Positions 47,766 to 57,883 of a DNA stretch of 64,000 nt are shown here, piece by piece. How positions within the stretch are numbered: the first letter of the stretch is position 1; each line of letters opens with the position of its first letter. This DNA comes from Sesamum alatum. Lineage: Eukaryota > Streptophyta > Magnoliopsida > Lamiales > Pedaliaceae. Made by a program: the position numbers and the translations under genes. The stretch lies in the NCBI GenBank assembly GCA_034509735.1, contig JACGWO010000007.1, positions 24,332,046 through 24,396,045 of the forward strand. Direction: 5' to 3'. Under the pieces are notes generated by a model. It did no database searches, was not told the origin of the DNA, and saw only the letters and a program-made list of their open reading frames with translations.

Positions 47766-48832
47766 ACAAAGATAGAGCGTCATCCAGTAAAGGTAATGTT
47801 AACCTAAATAAATTTCAACCATATAAACTGGCCTTTGAAAAGGACAGTAAAACGTTAAGAGAAGAAGCTTTAAAAGCTGTCCCTGAAGAAGAGAGGCTCA
47901 GAGAAGATGCCTACAAAATAGCAGTAAAATCTGCTTCTGCGAAAGAACATGTTTATCCCTATATTCCAATCTCCACTAATTGGATATCTCCGATTGAAGG
48001 AAAATATATGCACTTGTCCTCAGAAGAAGTAATGAACTTCTATCTAAAAAATTTTACAGACCCTTTCCTCTATCCGAAGGACTTCTTGTATTATCAAGAA
48101 ATATTAACATATACTGGATCAGTGCAATTTGATTCCACCATAAGATCTGGTGGAGAATGGGCTTTCTCAAAAGCTTATATTATCAAAGTTATAACTCCTA
48201 AACAATGGGAAGGAGATTTGTATCGATTTAAAGAAATTGTGCCTAATACCAAGTATCCTCATAGGAATAAGTTATATTTCAATTATTTTGATTATATCAA
48301 AGCTTGGGACATCGCCCTCTGCTACGAAAATAGACAAAGAAAACATAGCTGGTTTCTGCAGTTCAAAGAACTTAAGACACTTAATTTCCCTCAATGGTTC
48401 ATATGTTGGTTTGGTAATTGGGGATTATATCCTATTATTTTACCACATAAAATTAGATTGATTTATGAAGACTTTGTCAAGACCAATGTGTCCATGAAAG
48501 CTCATGGGCTTATGTTTACCGCTCTTTATCAAATACCATGGATTATTCGGTGGGATGTAGTTGTATCAAAAAGAACATTTCAAAAGTTAGGAGAAAGTCT
48601 TGAAAATATTCCCTATGTAGGAAGAAGGATACTTATTAAATGGTGGGATAAATTTGAATTCTTCAAAGACTCAGTCTTCTCTGTACGAGGGATTATTGAC
48701 CTGGAACCGATTACACCGACTAAATCAAAGTCCAAAAAGGAAATCTCTGAGGTATTGAAGGAATTGCTTTCAAGTGCATCAAAGAAGGATTTTGAAAAAT
48801 CAAATCAAAGAATTGCTCGAGTCATCAGATGA
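47762..48832 (+). CDS. Viral ORF downstream of RNase H, function unknown (356 aa)
   Basis: It starts in an ATGA overlap with the RT stop, a layout suited to termination-reinitiation. The product is rich in Trp, Tyr and Phe (for example WFICWFGNWGLYPIILP and QIPWIIRWDVVV), has a charged N-terminus and no transmembrane or catalytic motif I recognise. It occupies the place of the second ORF of florendoviruses, or of the transactivator in some other caulimovirids, but I do not see a decisive transactivator signature. Near 48790 the frame probably shifts: another frame runs on to a TAG at 48905-48907 and encodes a strongly acidic tail (SSDDEDEEMM), which looks like the genuine C-terminus. This copy is therefore probably slightly truncated. 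Confidence 0.75.
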   Translation: MNKDRASSSKGNVNLNKFQPYKLAFEKDSKTLREEALKAVPEEERLREDAYKIAVKSASAKEHVYPYIPISTNWISPIEGKYMHLSSEEVMNFYLKNFTDPFLYPKDFLYYQEILTYTGSVQFDSTIRSGGEWAFSKAYIIKVITPKQWEGDLYRFKEIVPNTKYPHRNKLYFNYFDYIKAWDIALCYENRQRKHSWFLQFKELKTLNFPQWFICWFGNWGLYPIILPHKIRLIYEDFVKTNVSMKAHGLMFTALYQIPWIIRWDVVVSKRTFQKLGESLENIPYVGRRILIKWWDKFEFFKDSVFSVRGIIDLEPITPTKSKSKKEISEVLKELLSSASKKDFEKSNQRIARVIR

Positions 48833-48981
48833 CGAGGACGAAGAAATGATGAGCCAGAACACAGAACACTCTGATCCCATGCAAGATGCTCAGGATCCTT
48901 ATCAGTAGCACAAAGGCCAACTTCAAAGAGTCCATGATTGAAGACAAACCACTGTTCAACAACAGTAAAGATTCTCTCCAT

Positions 48982-49110
48982 TGACGTAAAGATGATGGGA
49001 AGTGACTTAAAGTAGATTCTCATATCTTTGAAGATAAGATTCTCTTATCTTCAAATATCTTCAGGAGATTTATGCTGGTCTCCCGAGTATTCTCCCCTCC
49101 TTATAAAAGG
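48982..49110 (+). promoter_or_regulatory. Pararetroviral pregenomic promoter
   Basis: TGACGTAA at 48982 followed by GATGATGG resembles the as-1 element (paired TGACG half-sites bound by TGA-type bZIP factors) of the CaMV 35S promoter. GATAAGA I-box-like motifs lie at about 49033 and, inverted, at 49043. TATAAAAGG at 49102-49110 is an excellent TATA box, predicting a transcript start near 49130-49140. In the linear integrated copy this promoter lies downstream of all viral genes and points into the satellite. Confidence 0.75.
49030..49052. promoter_or_regulatory. Perfect 10-bp-arm palindrome with GATAAG boxes
   Basis: GAAGATAAGA, spacer TTC, then the exact inverted complement TCTTATCTTC, about 50 bp upstream of the TATA box. 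A likely transcription factor site; a hairpin role is also possible. Confidence 0.65.
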
Positions 49111-49210
49111 AGAGTAGCATAGGTCCGAGAGAGGCATCTTAGAAAACTCAGCCTTGTTACTATCTTTGTAATATTACTTTCATAAGTATTGTAAGCTTTG
49201 TTCTTGTGAT

Positions 49211-49216
49211 AATAAA
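49211..49216 (+). terminator. Pararetroviral poly(A) signal AATAAA
   Basis: AATAAA lies about 105 bp downstream of the TATA box and so about 80 nt after the predicted start. In caulimovirids this signal is bypassed on the first pass round the circle and used on the second, giving terminally redundant RNA. Confidence 0.75.
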
Positions 49217-49269
49217 ACCTCTCTTTATCTATATCTATCTCTTCCTGCTTTCTATCTATTTGGTACCCT

Positions 49270-49335
49270 AGTATCACAATAATCCGCCGCCAGTATCACA
49301 CTAATCCGCCGCTAGTATCATACTAATCCGCTGTG
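49270..49335 (+). repeat. Three tandem 22-bp repeats in the viral leader
   Basis: Units start at 49270, 49292 and 49314, each of the form AGTATCA(C/T)A(A/C)TAATCCGC followed by 3-4 bases. They lie just after the poly(A) signal, in transcribed leader. I do not know a function. Confidence 0.85.
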
Positions 49336-49386
49336 AACGCCATCGTCTGTGACTGTAGTCTCGCTTTCGTTTTGGTACTGGTACCC

Positions 49387-50081
49387 TTGATAGCTAAAAA
49401 TGAGTCATCTATCAATCAATGATAAGGACTAAACACACAAGGTGTTTCCTACGATAATGTTGAGTATTAGGCATGTATCGGGACGTACGATTGATGATGC
49501 AGGTTCTCCAAGCCCTCGATATGGCAAAGATAAAAGTGCATTAGTGTCTATACATATTTTAAGGAGTTTGTCGTTGCGCAAAGGTACAAAGCTGAGTCCT
49601 TGGCTCAAAAGAGTGTTCTAGATGTAGTCCTATTGCTTTTTTACGTTGAATAAGATGGAGTCCTAGTCATATAATCGAAAAGTGGTTTAATAAAGATTAT
49701 TAGTGTCAATACGAATGTATTGATAGCTAAAAATGAGTCATTTATCAATCAATGATAAGGACTGAACACACAAGGTGTTTCCTACGATAGTGTTGAGTAT
49801 TAGGCATGTATCGGGACGTACGATTGATGATGCAGGTTCACCAAGCCCTCGATATGGCAAAGATAAAAGTCCATTAGTGTCTAAACTTGTTTAAAGGAGT
49901 TTGTCGTTGCACAAAGGTACAAAGCGGAGTCCATGGCTTGAAAGAGTTTTCGAGATGTAGTCCTAGTGCATTATTCTGTTGAATAAGAATGGGTCCTAGT
50001 CGTATAATCGAAGAGTGGCTTTAACATTGATTATTAGAGTGAATACGAATATATTTATAGCCCAAAATGAGTCATCTACCA
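49387..50081 (+). repeat. Right copy of the satellite duplication flanking the pararetrovirus
   Basis: Starts exactly at the right virus junction and matches 41303-41996. Beyond 50081 the satellite continues normally (GTCAATGATAAGG), whereas the left copy is cut at the same base by the virus. Confidence 0.9.
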
Positions 50082-52798
50082 GTCAATGATAAGGACTGGA
50101 AGCACAAGGTGTTTCCTACGATTGTGTTGAGTATTAGCCAGGTATCCGGACGTACGACTGATTATGAAGGTTCTCTAAGCCCCCGATATGGCAATGATAA
50201 AAGTGCATTAGTGTCTAAACTTGTTTAAAGGAGTTTGTCGTTGCGAAAAGGTACAAAGTTGAGTCCATGGCTCGAAAGAGTGTTCTAAATGTAGTCCTAG
50301 TGGATTTTTATGTTGAATAAGATAGCGTCCTAGTCGTATAATCGAAGAGTGGCTTTAATATTGATTATTAGAGACAATACGAATATATTTATAGCCCAAA
50401 ATGAGTCATCTACAATTCAATGATAAGGACTGGAAGCATAAGGTGTTTCCTACGATTGATTATGAAGCTTCTCTAAGCCCCCGATATGGCAAAGATAAAT
50501 GTGCATTAGTGTCTAAACTTGTTTAAAGGAGTTTGTGGTTGCGAAAAGGTACAAAGCAGAGTCCATGGCTCGAAAGAGTGTTCTAAATGTAGTCCTAGTG
50601 GATTTTTATGTTGAATAAGATAGTGTCCTAGTCGTATAATCGAAGAGTGGCTTTAATATTGATTATTAGAGTCAATACGAATATATTTATAGCCTAAAAT
50701 GAGTCATCTACAATTCAATGATAAGGACTGGAAGCACAAGGTGTTTCCTACGATTGATTATGAAGCTTCTCTAAGCCCCCGATATGGCAAAGATAAAAGT
50801 GCATTAGTGTCTAAACTTGTGTAAAGGAGTTTATCGTTGCGAAAAGGTACAAAGCTGAGTCCATGGCTCGAAAGAGTGTTCTAAATGTAGTCCTAGTGGA
50901 TTTTTATGTTGAATAAGATAGCGTCCTAGTCGTATAATCGAAGAGTGGCTTTAATATTGATTATTAGAGACAATACGAATATATTTATAGCCCAAAATGA
51001 GTCATCTACAATTCAATGATAAGGACTGGAAGCACAAGGTGTTTCCTACGATTGATTATGAAGCTTCTCTAAGCCCCCAATATGGCAAAGATAGATGTGC
51101 ATTAGTGTCTAAACTTGTTTAAAGGAGTTTGTGGTTGCGAAAAGGTACAAAGCAGAGTCCATGGCTCGAAAGAGTGTTCTAAATGTAGTCCTAGTGGATT
51201 TTTATGTTGAATAAGATATCGTCCTAGTCGTATAATCGAAGAGTGGCTTTAATATTGATTATTAGAGTCAATACGAATATATTTATATCAAAAAAGAGTC
51301 ATCTATCGGTCAATGATAAGGACTGATAACACAAGGTGTTTCCTATGATTGCGTTGAGTATTAGACATGTATCCGGACGTACGATTGATTATGAAGGTTC
51401 TCCAAGCCCTCGATGTAGCAAAGATAAAATTGCATTAGTGTTTAAATTTGTTAAAGAAGTTTGTCGTTCCGCAAAGGTACAAAGCTGAGTTCACGGCTCA
51501 AAAGAGTGTTCTAGATGTAGTCCTAGTGCATTTTTATGTTGAATAAGATGGAGTCCTTGTCATATAATTGAAGAGTGGCTTTAATATTCATTATTAGAGT
51601 CAATATGAATATATTTATAGCAAAAAATGAGTCATCTATCAGTCAATGATAACGATTGTGTTGAATATTAGGCATGTATCCGGACGTACGATTGATTATG
51701 AAGGTTCTCCAAGCCCTCGATATGGCAAACATAAAAGTGCATTAGTGTCTAAATTTGTTTAAAAGAGTTTGTCTTTGCACAAAGGTACAAAGATGAGTAC
51801 ATGGCTCAAAAGAGTGTTCTGGATGTAGTCCTAGTGCATTTTAATGTTGAATAACATGGAGTCCTAGTCTTATAATCCAAGAGTGGCTTTAATATTGATT
51901 ATTAGAGTCAACACGAATATATTTATAGCCGGAAATGAGTCATCTATTAGTCAATGATAAGGACGAAAAACACAAGGTGTTTCCTACAATTATTTTGAGT
52001 ATTAAACATGTATCCGGATGTACGATTGATTATGAAGGTTGACCAAGCCCTCGATATGACAAACATAAATGGGAATAAGTGTCTAAATTTGTTTAGAGGA
52101 GTTTGTCGTTGTGCAAAGGTAGAAAGCTAAGATCATGGCGCAAAAGTGTATCCTAGATGTAGTACTAGTGCATTTTTATGTTCAGTAAGATGCAGTCCTA
52201 GTCATATAATCGAAGTGTGGCTTTAATATTGATTATTAGAGTCAATACGCATATATTTATAGCAAAAAATGAGTCATCTCTCAGTCAATGATAAGGATTG
52301 AAAGCACAAGGTGTTTTCTACGATTGTGTTGAATATTAGGCATGTATCTGGACGTACGATTGATGCTGCAGGTTCTCCAAGCCCTCGATATGGCAAAGAT
52401 AAAAATGCATTAGTGCCTAAATTAGTTTAAAGGAGTTTGTCGTTGCGCAAAGGTACAAAGCTGAGTCCATCGCTCGAAAGAGTTTTCTAGATGTAGTGCT
52501 ACTGCATTTTTCTGTTGAATAAGATGGAGTCCTAGTCCTATAATCGAAGAGTGGCTTCAACATTGACTATTAGAGTCAATACGAATATATTTCTAGCCCA
52601 AAATGTGTCATATATCAGTCAATGATAAAGACTTCAAGCACAAGGTGTTTCCTACGATTGTGTTGAGTATTAGGCATGTATCGGGACGTACGATTGATTA
52701 TGAAGATTCTCCAAACCCTCGATATGGCAAAGATAAAAGTGCATTAGTGTCTAGACTTGTTTAAAGGAGTTTTTCGTTGCGAAAAGGTACGAAGCTGA
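50082..52798 (+). repeat. Satellite array, irregular
   Basis: Mostly diverged monomers of 300-335 bp. The subset at 50403-51295 is a distinct short-monomer run, listed separately. The array is interrupted at 52799 by a solo LTR; the last five bases (GCTGA, 52794-52798) are its target duplication. No genes. Confidence 0.93.
50403..51295 (+). repeat. Three tandem 298-bp short satellite monomers
   Basis: Starts at 50403, 50701 and 50999, then 51296, so units of 298, 298 and 297 bp. All share the same deletion of about 33 bp (CCTACGATTGATTATGAAGC replaces CCTACGATTGTG...GTACGATTGATTATGAAGG) and the variant CATCTACAATTCAATG. Local tandem amplification of a deleted monomer. Confidence 0.9.
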
Positions 52799-53628
52799 TG
52801 ATGAGAACACCGAGGGCTTCCAACGAGCTAAAGAAATTCAAGTTCAATTGCACCAAGACTTAAGCATTGGAATTGGGCCAATGACAAGAGGAAGGTTGAA
52901 GAGAATGCAAGAAGCAATTCTAGCCCAATCCAACTTAATGTTTGCTAATGGGATCAAGTCACAATTGGAGGCCCAACATGAGTGCTTAATTTCAATAACT
53001 CAAGCCCAAGGAAGCCCATATTAAGAGCCCAAATTCGTCCAAGTGCAGCCAAGTGGTGAAAGAAGACTTCTTAATCACATTCAAAGTGCATTTATCACAT
53101 ATAATGCACCAATTTTCGAATTCACATGAAAGACCATAACTTTTACTTGTTTTTGAACAAGAATGCATAGTTTTTAGTCATATTTTGACTAATTATTGAA
53201 TGTACATCCACCAAGGAGTCACGTGGGGATATGTGTGGTCAATTTGCAAGAGTTTTAGGCTTATAAAACGCATGTATCAGCATGCAAACGGGAACAACCA
53301 AGAAGATATCCAAGTTTAAGAAATATTGAGAGAGTTCTCATATTTTGGAGAGTTTATATCCTATTTTCAGCTTTAGTGAAACCTTGCTTTGTCAATCTAG
53401 CATATTAGATTGGTGATTCAAATTCACAAAGCCCCCAATTCGTGCTCGACCCAAGTGTGTCGTTGTGTGGATTGGTTTACTCGTGCTCGTGGTTGGTTGA
53501 ATGTTCTAAGTAGCAGGTCACATTCATATAACGTTGGTTGGCTATTTGCATTCCTCAGGTCACGGACCTTTTAACCATTGCAAGCCTGCGTCGTGAAGAT
53601 CGGGCCACCCATGGTCGATACCATATCA
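52799..53628 (+). mobile_element. Solo LTR of the Gypsy-A/B family (830 bp)
   Basis: From TGATGAGAACACCGAGG to ATACCATATCA, homologous to the LTRs at 15698-16527 and 59706-60529. It is flanked by the 5-bp duplication GCTGA (52794-52798 and 53629-53633), and satellite phase continues across it. This is the usual product of recombination between the two LTRs of one element. A TATA box (TATAAAA) is at 53262-53268. There is no PBS or internal sequence. Confidence 0.95.
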
Positions 53629-54906
53629 GCTGAGTCCATGGCTCGAAAGAGTGTTCTAAATATAGTCCTAGTGCATTTTTATGTTAAATAAGCTAGCGTC
53701 CTAGTCGTATAATCGAAGAGTGACTTTAATATTGATTATTAGAGTCAATAATTCATATTTATAGCAAAAAAAGAGTCATCTATCACTCAATGATAAGGAC
53801 TGATAATACAAGGTGTTTCCTACGATTGCCTGGAGTATTGGGCATGTATCCGGACGTACGATTGATTATGAAGGTTCTCCAAGCCCTCGATATGGCAACG
53901 ATAAAATTGCATTACTGTTTCAATTTGTTAAAGGTGTTTGTTAAAGGTGGCTTTAACATTGACTATTAGAGTCAATAGGAATCTATTTATAGCAAAAAAT
54001 GAGTCATCTATCAGTCAATGATAACGACTGAAAGCACAAGGTGTTTCCTACAATTGTGTTGAGTATTAGGCATGTATCCGGATGTACGATTGATTATGAA
54101 GGTTCTCCAAGCCCTCAATATGGCAAAGATAAAAGTGCATTAGTGTCTAAACTTGTTTAAAGCAGTTTGTCTTTGCGCAAAGGTACAAAGATGAGTCTAC
54201 GGCTCAAAAGAGTGTCTAGATGTAGCCCTAGTGCATTTTAAGGTGGAATAACATGGAGTCCTAGTCATATAATCGAAGAATGGCTGTAATATAGATTATT
54301 AATGTCAATACGAATATATTTATAGAAAAAAAAGAGTCATTTATCAGTCAATGATAAGGACTGAAAGTACAAGGTGTTTCCTACGATTGTGTTGAGTATT
54401 AGGCATGTATCCAGACGTACGATTGATTATGCAGGTTCTCCAACCCTCGATATGACAAAGATAAAAGTGCATTAGTGTCTAAACTTGTTTAAAGGAGTTT
54501 GTCGTTGCGCAAAGGTACAAACCTGAGTCCATGGCTCGAAAGAGTGTTCTAGATGTAGTCCTAGTGCGTTTTTATGTTGAATAAGATGGAGTCCTAGTCG
54601 TATAATCATAGAGTGACTTTAATATTGATTATTAGAGTCAATACGAATATATTTATATCTAGAATGAGTCATTTATCAGTCAATGATAAGCACTGAAAAC
54701 ACAAGGTGTTTCCTACGATTATGTTGAGTATTAGGCATGTATCCGATAGTACGATTGATTGTGAAGGTTCTCCAAGACCTCGATATGGCAAAGATAAAAG
54801 TGCATTAGTGTCTAAACTTGTTTAAAGGAGTTTGTCGATGCGCAAAGGTACAAAGCTTAGTCCATGGGTCGAAAGAGTATTCTAGATGTAGTCCTAGTGC
54901 ATTTTT
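53629..54906 (+). repeat. Satellite array, irregular
   Basis: About 330-bp monomers, one strongly shortened near 53935-53950 (AAAGGTGTTTGTTAAAGGTGG). Ends at the small LINE insertion; 54890-54906 is its left target duplication. Confidence 0.93.
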
Positions 54907-55052
54907 TTTAGGTAAATGTAAATTTCATAAATAAAAGGATTGATAACAACAATGACAAAGGCAAAACCGCCCTGTCCGGAGAGTGCTTCCAGGAAGGCAA
55001 CAGAGGTTCAGCGATCCTGGGCAAAAAGCAACAACTACAAGCCAATCCCAAC
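54907..55052 (-). mobile_element. 5'-truncated LINE insertion (about 146 bp) with 17-bp target duplication
   Basis: A poly(T) followed by AGGTAAATGTAAATTTCAT on the plus strand is the reverse complement of an L1-type LINE 3' end, similar to that at 56731-56760. It is flanked by AGTCCTAGTGCATTTTT at 54890-54906 and 55053-55069, a target duplication of L1 size. Beyond the right copy the same satellite piece plus CTAT is repeated once more (about 55074-55095). The open frame across it is not a gene. Confidence 0.85.
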
Positions 55053-56722
55053 AGTCCTAGTGCATTTTTCTATCAGTCCTAGTGCATTTTTCTATAATCG
55101 AAAAGTGGCTTTAATATTGATTATCAGAGTCAATACGAATAAATTTATAGCCCAAAACGAGTCATCTATCAGTCAATGATAAGGACTGCACGCACAAGTA
55201 TTTCCTACAATTGTGTTGAGTATTAGGCATGTATCCAGACGTACGATTGAAGGTTCTCCAAGACCTCGATATGGCAAAGATAAAAGTGCATTATTGTCCA
55301 AATTTGTTTAAAGGAGTTTCTCTTTTCGCAAAGGTACAAAGATGAGTCCATAACTCTAAAGAGTGTTCTAGATGTAGCCCTAGCGCATTTTATTGTTGAA
55401 TAACATGGAGTCCTAGTCATATAATCGAAGAATGGCTTTAATGTTGATTATTAATGTCAATACGAATATATTTATAGCCAAAAATGAGTCATCTATCAGT
55501 CAATGATAAGGACTGAAAGCATAAGGTGTTTCCTATGATTGTGTTGAGTATTAGGCATATATCCGGACGTACGATTGATTATGAAGGTTCTCCAAGCCCT
55601 CGATATGGCAATGATAAAAGTGCATTAGTGTCTAAACTTGTTTAAAGGAGTTTGTCGTTGCGTAAAGGTACAAAGCTGAGTTCATGGCTCGAAAGAGTGT
55701 TCTAAATGTAGTCCTAGCGCATTTTTATGTTGAATAAGATGGAGTCCTAGTTGTATAATCGAAGAGTGGCTTTAATATTGATTATTAGAGTCAAGATGAA
55801 TATATTTATAGCCAGAATGAGTCATCTATCAGTCAATGATAAGCATTGAAAACACAAGGTGTTTCCTAAGTTTGTGTTGAGTATTAAACATGTATCCGGA
55901 CGTACGATTGATTATGAAGGTTCTCCAAGCCCTCGATAAGGCAAAGATAAAAGTGCATTAGAGTCTAAACTTGTTTAAAGGAGTTTGGTGTTGCGCAAAG
56001 GTACAAAGCTGAGTCCATAGCTCGAAAGAGTATTCTAGATGTAGTCCTAGTGCATTTTTCTGTTGAAAAAGATGGAGTCCTAGTCCTATAATCGAAGAGT
56101 GGCTTTAATATTGATTATTAGAGTCAATACGAATATATTTATAGCCCAAAATGAGTCATCTATCAGTCAATGATAAGGACTGCAAGCACAAGGTGTTTCC
56201 TACAATTGTGTTGAGTATTAGGCATGTATCCGGACGTACGATTGATTATGAAGGTTCTCCAAGACCTCGATATGGCAAAGATAAAAGTGCATTAGTGTCT
56301 AAATTTGCTTAAAGGAGTTTGTTTTGGCGCAAAGGTACAAAGATGAGTCCATGGCTCAAAAGAGTGTTCTTGATGTAGTCCTAGTGCATTTTAATGATGA
56401 ATAACATGAAGTCCTAGTCATATAATCGAAGAATGGCTTTAATATTGATTATTAATCTCAATACGAATATATTTACAGCAAAAAATGAGTCATCTATCAG
56501 TCAATGATAAGGACTGAAAGCACAAGGTGTTTCCTATGATTGTGTTGAGTATTAGGCATGTATCCGGACGTTCGATTGATTATGAAGGTTCTCCAAGCCC
56601 TCGATATGGCAAAGATAAAAGTTCATTAGTGGCTAAACTTGTTTAAAGGAGTTTGTCGTTGCGCAAAGTTACAAAGCTGAGTCGATGGCTCGAAAGAGTG
56701 TTCTAGATGTAATCCTAGTGTA
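55053..56722 (+). repeat. Satellite array, relatively homogeneous monomers
   Basis: About 330-bp monomers close to the consensus (GTTTAAAGGAGTTTGTCG, GTACGATTGATTATGAAGG). No HOR is visible in this short stretch. No genes. Ends at the poly(A) tail of the larger LINE. Confidence 0.93.
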
Positions 56723-56881
56723 TTTTTTTTTGGTAAAGGTAAGTTTCATTAAAATAGAAAAGAGTTACAAAAAGTACATGTCAATCAATTGGAACCTTGG
56801 AAATGAGTCCAAGGGATCCGCCACAGTCTAAATAATGCTATAGTACTAATATTACAAGGAAGATCAAAACTCAAAATAAGT

Positions 56882-57861
56882 TGTCAGATTTCCTCAACCA
56901 CTAATCTCCCTATCGTATCAGCAGTACGCTCAGTTGCTTGGAACCTCCTTCGGTTGCGTTCTTGCCAAAGGTGGTAGATAAATGAGGCCAACAAAGCTCT
57001 ATATGCTGCATTAATAACATGCCGTCCTCTCCACCTTGTAGCTGCCCAAGTAACATCCGTATTCCCCTCTCGGTTCGGCTATGGAAACCGGACTCGGCGT
57101 CTGATGGCTCCAAGGCATTGACATGAAAACCGACAATCAAAGAACATGTGAGCATGAGTTTCAGATTGTCCGTCAATGCATAGTATACAAGTAGTGTCCA
57201 AGTGAAGAAACTAAGGCTTATCCATAGTGGATAATCGTCCAAGGATAGCAAGCCACAGGATGAAGGTGTTGCGTGGGATTTTGAAAGGCCCCAAAAGAAG
57301 TGAAGACCAAACAACTTTTGGTGAGGATGCCCGTAAAGCTCTATATGCTTCCGATGTAGAAAAAATTGTTCCTGTCCCTCTCCAGAGAATCCAATCCTGT
57401 CCACCATGAATGGTGGGCAAGGACTGCAAAATAACGAAGCACTCCATGTCTGTGATAAGTGGCCAATTCCATTCCCCCTCAATAATGACAGATTTCAATA
57501 AATCAGTACCGGATGTTCCAGTCAAGCCAGGACCCCTTGGTATCTGCTGAATAAGAGGGCCTAGGTGGTGCCAAGGGTCATGCCATAGAGATGTGAAACC
57601 ACCATCACCAATAATGTATTCAATCCGGGGCTTCAAAATAGGTCGCAGGCTGAGAAGCTTCCTCCATGCCCACGATCCCGCTTTGTCTCCCACTGTCCAA
57701 ACAGATTTACCACGAAGTCTGTAATGGTAGATACACGCCACCCAGATAGAAGAAGAAGTACTATGATGTATAATCAACCACAGGTGTTTACTCATCAAGG
57801 CATAATTAAGTGTCTGAACATCTCGAATACCTTGACCACCTTCCTCCTTAGGTAGACACAC
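56882..57861 (-). pseudogene. LINE ORF2 C-terminus with zf-RVT domain
   Basis: 217 codons open from 57861 to 57211. Typical plant LINE sequence after the RT: CLPKEEGGQGIRDVQTLNYA, then WRKLLSLRPILKPRIEYIIGDG and SLWHDPWH. This leads into the zinc-binding zf-RVT region (FILWLAILGRLSTMDK) before a TAG. Remnants of the remaining Cys/His-rich segment continue in other frames to about 56900. It lacks any catalytic RT residues. Confidence 0.85.
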
Positions 57862-57883
57862 TTGTGACCAAGCAACTTTCGCG

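Larger units (their letters stand above)
41997..49386 (+). mobile_element. Endogenous pararetrovirus (Caulimoviridae), 7.39 kb
   Basis: A non-satellite insert of viral genome length (caulimovirids are typically 7-8 kb) with the order movement protein, coat protein with CCHC finger, aspartic protease, RT, RNase H, one more ORF, then a promoter with TATA box and poly(A) signal. There is no integrase and there are no LTRs, as expected of a caulimovirid captured by host DNA repair. The MP-CP-PR-RT-RH order plus one downstream ORF resembles florendo- or petuvirus-type genomes; genus is inferred, not proven. The copy is a relic: the movement protein gene is frame-broken, MP/CP and PR/RT sit in separate frames, and both ends lie in the leader, so the copy is a linear permutation of a circular genome with a little leader sequence apparently missing. 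Confidence 0.9.
48908..49386 (+). other. Viral intergenic region with promoter, poly(A) signal and start of leader
   Basis: No ORF of note. It contains an as-1-like TGACG element, a GATA-containing palindrome, a TATA box, an AATAAA signal and three 22-bp direct repeats, all in the order expected for the pregenomic RNA control region of a caulimovirid. Confidence 0.8.

Noticed and set aside
41997..49386. Interpretation of the insert as a Ty3/gypsy element
   Set aside because: RT resembles gypsy, but there is no integrase, no LTR and no PPT-LTR junction, and there is a 30K-type movement protein and a 35S-like promoter.
56910..57482. 190-codon minus-strand frame in the LINE
   Set aside because: Overlaps the zf-RVT coding region in another frame. 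Only its distal part may hold displaced ORF2 remnants; it is not a separate protein.
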